Shown here in pieces: positions 6,813 through 9,477 of a DNA stretch of 9,477 nt. The stretch's first letter is position 1. Each line of letters starts with the position of its first letter. Below the pieces are notes generated by a model. The model searched no databases and had not been told where the DNA came from. It worked only from the letters and a program-made list of their open reading frames with translations. The position numbers and the translations under genes are program-made. Source of the stretch: an uncultured Actinomycetes bacterium (lineage in GTDB: Bacteria; Actinomycetota; Actinomycetes; S36-B12); NCBI GenBank assembly GCA_913061025.1, contig CAJXUJ010000037.1, positions 1 to 9,477 on the forward strand. The letters are read 5' to 3'.

Positions 6813-6828
6813 CGTGAGTCTTCTCACA
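6813..6828. promoter_or_regulatory. Near-consensus CRP/GlxR-type operator upstream of citrate synthase
   Basis: CGTGA-GTCTTC-TCACA matches the CRP-family consensus TGTGA-N6-TCACA at 9 of 10 defined bases, with only the first T replaced by C. It is centred at 6820.5, about 76 bp before the gltA start codon. It lies about 50-65 bp upstream of the possible transcription starts, within the range used by CRP-type activators. Citrate synthase is a known GlxR-bound gene in Corynebacterium glutamicum. The same bases could form a 5-bp RNA hairpin with a four-base loop, but no T-run follows. Confidence 0.6.
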
Positions 6829-6859
6829 GGCTGGAACCTCACAACCCCGGTGTCCGACT

Positions 6860-6879
6860 TAGTTTCCGGTGGGTAGTCT
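6860..6879 (+). promoter_or_regulatory. Candidate -10 elements for gltA (two alternatives)
   Basis: Two TANNNT hexamers are present, TAGTTT at 6860-6865 and TAGTCT at 6874-6879. The first gives a leader of about 25 bases that keeps the AGGAGG ribosome site at 6886-6891. The second would start transcription within or next to that site. No clear -35 accompanies either, consistent with an activator-dependent promoter. The choice is unresolved. Confidence 0.35.
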
Positions 6880-6896
6880 GCCCGCAGGAGGTTCGC

Positions 6897-8180
<1,284 letters not shown>

Positions 8181-8185
8181 CCACG

Positions 8186-8227
8186 CCCTTTTTCCCACAC
8201 TCCGGGAGATCGACCGTCTTTTTCCCC
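8186..8227 (+). repeat. Left arm of a 42-bp inverted repeat flanking the AbiEi/DUF559 gene
   Basis: The reverse complement of this stretch matches 9363-9404 at 40 of 42 bases, with 31 consecutive identical bases that include GGTCGATCTCCCGGAGTGTG. It begins 5 bp after the citrate synthase stop. Read in the gltA direction it is CCC-T5-CCC at the start and T5-CCCC at the end, around a CTCCGGGAG dyad. The T-runs might help end gltA transcription, but no good stem precedes them. Confidence 0.9.
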
Positions 8228-8259
8228 AGTCCTTCCGTTTTTCCGCACTTTTCCCCACG
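8189..8259 (+). repeat. Cluster of four T4-5CC(C/G)CA motifs
   Basis: Related pyrimidine-rich words start at 8189 (TTTTTCCCACA), 8219 (TTTTTCCCCAG), 8238 (TTTTTCCGCAC) and 8249 (TTTTCCCCACG). Intervals are 30, 19 and 11 bp, with no constant period. Two copies are part of the inverted-repeat arm. The strand asymmetry (T and C on the plus strand) is striking against the local base composition. The role is unknown. Confidence 0.45.
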
Positions 8260-8330
8260 CCTCATGCGTCTGGTCCACAAACTCATGTCTGCGCCTGGTG
8301 TGAGCTGGCAACCTCGTCAAGGCTTCAAGG

Positions 8331-9326
8331 ATGGGACACAAACGACGACGCGACGAGGACCTGGACGAAGCGCTGCATGAGGTAAAGCACAGGGTCATTG
8401 GTGAACAGCAGGTCTTCAGCATCGATGAGGCGCGGATCCGAGGCGTTTCGAAGGATGTGATCCGAGCACTGTTGACGAGCGGGCGCCTTCACAAGATCCG
8501 CCATGGCGCATATGTCGAAAGCACTGTGTGGAATGAAGCGCAGGGGGATCCGCTGCGTCTGAGACGACTGATTCTTTCCGCCGCGATGATCGGGCTTCGA
8601 GGGCCGGCATACGCATACGGAGAGATCGCTGCCGAATTGCATGGCCTACCAATTCAACGGTCGGGCCCGGCGTCGTTGGTCATTGTGCGGCCACAGGGCC
8701 ACGACCTCAGATCGGCAAATACGAGACTCAAGGCTCGAAACAGATTCGACGACGTTCGGATCATCGGACGAGATCTCAGTGATGAGGGGGTCGTTAGATT
8801 GCACGGAATCCCAAGCATCGGTCTGGCATCAGCGGCCCTGACGTCAGCCGCCTGCTTCCGGCGGGAATACGCCGTTGGCGTCTTCGACGCGGCATTGGCG
8901 CAGAGAGTGACTCATGACGAGATATTGAGGACTTCTCCGCGCTGGCAGGCGGGAAAAGGCATCACGGCAGCATCTCGGCTAGTCGAACTTGCTCGACCCG
9001 GCGCCGAATCGATTCTCGAATCGGTGAGTCGAGTGAGATTGATGGATCGTGGCGTCCCGGAGCCGATCCTGCAGCATTCCTTCTCTGACGATCGCGGTTT
9101 CGTGGGCCGAGTTGACATGTGGTGGCCTGAATTCGATGTGGTCGGCGAAGCCGATGGAATGGGTAAGTACAACGACATTCGTGACGTCAGGGCCGAGAAG
9201 GTCCGTGAGGATCGACTCCGTGCTCTCGGTCTTACCGTCGTGAGGTGGACCTGGGAGGAAATCTGGTCTACGCCTCAAGACGTCGTGAGCAGGATCCGCG
9301 GCGCGCACCATCGACGAGCCGCCTGA
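8331..9326 (+). CDS. Solitary AbiEi-type winged-helix / DUF559 nuclease-like protein
   Basis: A 331-residue protein with two recognisable parts. Residues about 25-62 (VFSIDEARIRGVSKDVIRAL, then SGRLHKIRHGAYV) match the winged-helix antitoxin domain of AbiEi family proteins, thought to bind DNA. The C-terminal third (about 222-325) resembles the DUF559/very-short-patch-repair nuclease fold of the PD-(D/E)XK type. Glu230 lies in ESILES, Asp262 in GRVDMWWPEFD, and the ExD pair Glu273/Asp275 in GEADGMGKY; it ends LRALGLTVVRWTWEEI. Such two-domain proteins are common and multicopy in actinobacteria, and their function is unproven. No AbiEii-type toxin gene is adjacent. At least seven arginines use AGA (three within 15 codons near 8710-8750), which is rare in its neighbours and suggests acquired DNA. 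The gene is enclosed by a 42-bp inverted repeat. The start is ATG at 8331 with a weak AAGG at 8319-8322; no later in-frame ATG precedes the winged helix. No promoter is recognised. Confidence 0.82.
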   Translation: MGHKRRRDEDLDEALHEVKHRVIGEQQVFSIDEARIRGVSKDVIRALLTSGRLHKIRHGAYVESTVWNEAQGDPLRLRRLILSAAMIGLRGPAYAYGEIAAELHGLPIQRSGPASLVIVRPQGHDLRSANTRLKARNRFDDVRIIGRDLSDEGVVRLHGIPSIGLASAALTSAACFRREYAVGVFDAALAQRVTHDEILRTSPRWQAGKGITAASRLVELARPGAESILESVSRVRLMDRGVPEPILQHSFSDDRGFVGRVDMWWPEFDVVGEADGMGKYNDIRDVRAEKVREDRLRALGLTVVRWTWEEIWSTPQDVVSRIRGAHHRRAA

Positions 9327-9362
9327 TTACCCCGGGAGGAATTGCAGGAATGGCGGAGTTCA

Positions 9363-9404
9363 GGGGAAGAAGTCGGTCGATCTCCCGGAGTGTGGGAAAA
9401 AGGG
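9363..9404 (-). repeat. Right arm of the 42-bp inverted repeat
   Basis: Inverted copy of 8186-8227, with 2 mismatches over 42 bases, located 36 bp after the stop of the AbiEi/DUF559 gene. It ends 1 bp from the stop codon of the converging gene at 9406. Read in that gene's direction, it follows the stop just as the left arm follows gltA. No target-site duplication is seen outside the arms. Confidence 0.9.
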
Positions 9405-9405
9405 G

Positions 9406-9477
9406 TTAGGAGTTGGTGTGGAGGGCGGCGTTGAGCCCGCCCCACGTTCCGGTTCGCTGAACCACCTCGAGGGCACC
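9406..9477 (-). CDS. C-terminal end of an unidentified converging gene (partial)
   Basis: The minus strand reads 23 sense codons into a TAA at 9408-9406. The peptide is GALEVVQRTGTW followed by GGLNAALHTNS, with codon choice (GCC, CTC, ACC, GGC) typical of genes in this window. The rest lies beyond the right edge. The fragment is too short to assign a family; I do not recognise it. It converges on the AbiEi/DUF559 gene. The coding call rests on composition and an open frame only. Confidence 0.5.
   Translation of the reverse strand, partial: GALEVVQRTGTWGGLNAALHTNS

Noticed and set aside
8181..8285. DnaA-box-like words (TTTCCCACA, GGTCCACAA) near a T-rich segment, suggesting a replication origin
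   Set aside because: Each differs from TTWTNCACA by one or more key bases, there is no A+T-rich unwinding region, and no dnaA, dnaN or rep gene is nearby.
8186..9404. Insertion sequence with terminal inverted repeats
   Set aside because: There is no transposase, the single gene is not a transposase family member, and the bases outside the arms do not form a direct target duplication.

Overview
The window looks like a chromosomal segment of a mycolic-acid actinomycete, most likely a Rhodococcus or close Nocardiaceae relative. The evidence is the G+C-rich coding sequence with frequent GTG starts, a mycothiol-pathway deacetylase (mshB), and the seven-iron ferredoxin/dapC pair that M. tuberculosis keeps as Rv1177-Rv1178. 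TANNNT -10 elements sit very close to some start codons, which fits the common leaderless transcripts of this group. The genus is inferred from gene content, not from a search.

Layout from left to right. Positions 1-440 (-) hold the N-terminal part of an S9-family (prolyl oligopeptidase) peptidase that runs off the window. Divergent from it, mshB (481-1371, +) is translationally coupled by a GTGA overlap to a small four-helix membrane protein (1368-1787). A 130-bp gap with a candidate promoter and a tandem 14-bp repeat leads into a large membrane-anchored VanW-domain protein (1918-3819). This gene meets a cysteinyl-tRNA synthetase (5237-3816, -) tail to tail, and the tetranucleotide CTAG supplies both stop codons. 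Divergent from cysS is the ferredoxin gene fdxA (5382-5705), followed 15 bp later by dapC (5721-6791), an operon-like pair. A 105-bp regulatory gap with a near-perfect CRP/GlxR operator precedes citrate synthase (6897-8180).

The right end differs from the rest. A solitary AbiEi-type winged-helix/DUF559-nuclease-like gene (8331-9326), rich in rare AGA codons, is bracketed by a 42-bp inverted repeat (8186-8227 and 9363-9404, 40/42 identical). The left copy starts 5 bp after the citrate synthase stop. The right copy ends 1 bp from the stop of a converging gene whose last 23 codons are visible at the window edge (9406-9477, -). This cassette-like arrangement is the most unusual structure in the window.

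Most of the window is conserved housekeeping: mycothiol synthesis, cell-envelope biogenesis, cysteine charging, electron transfer, lysine/diaminopimelate synthesis and entry into the TCA cycle. I saw no tRNA, rRNA, CRISPR array or transposase, and no gene-free stretch longer than 300 bases.
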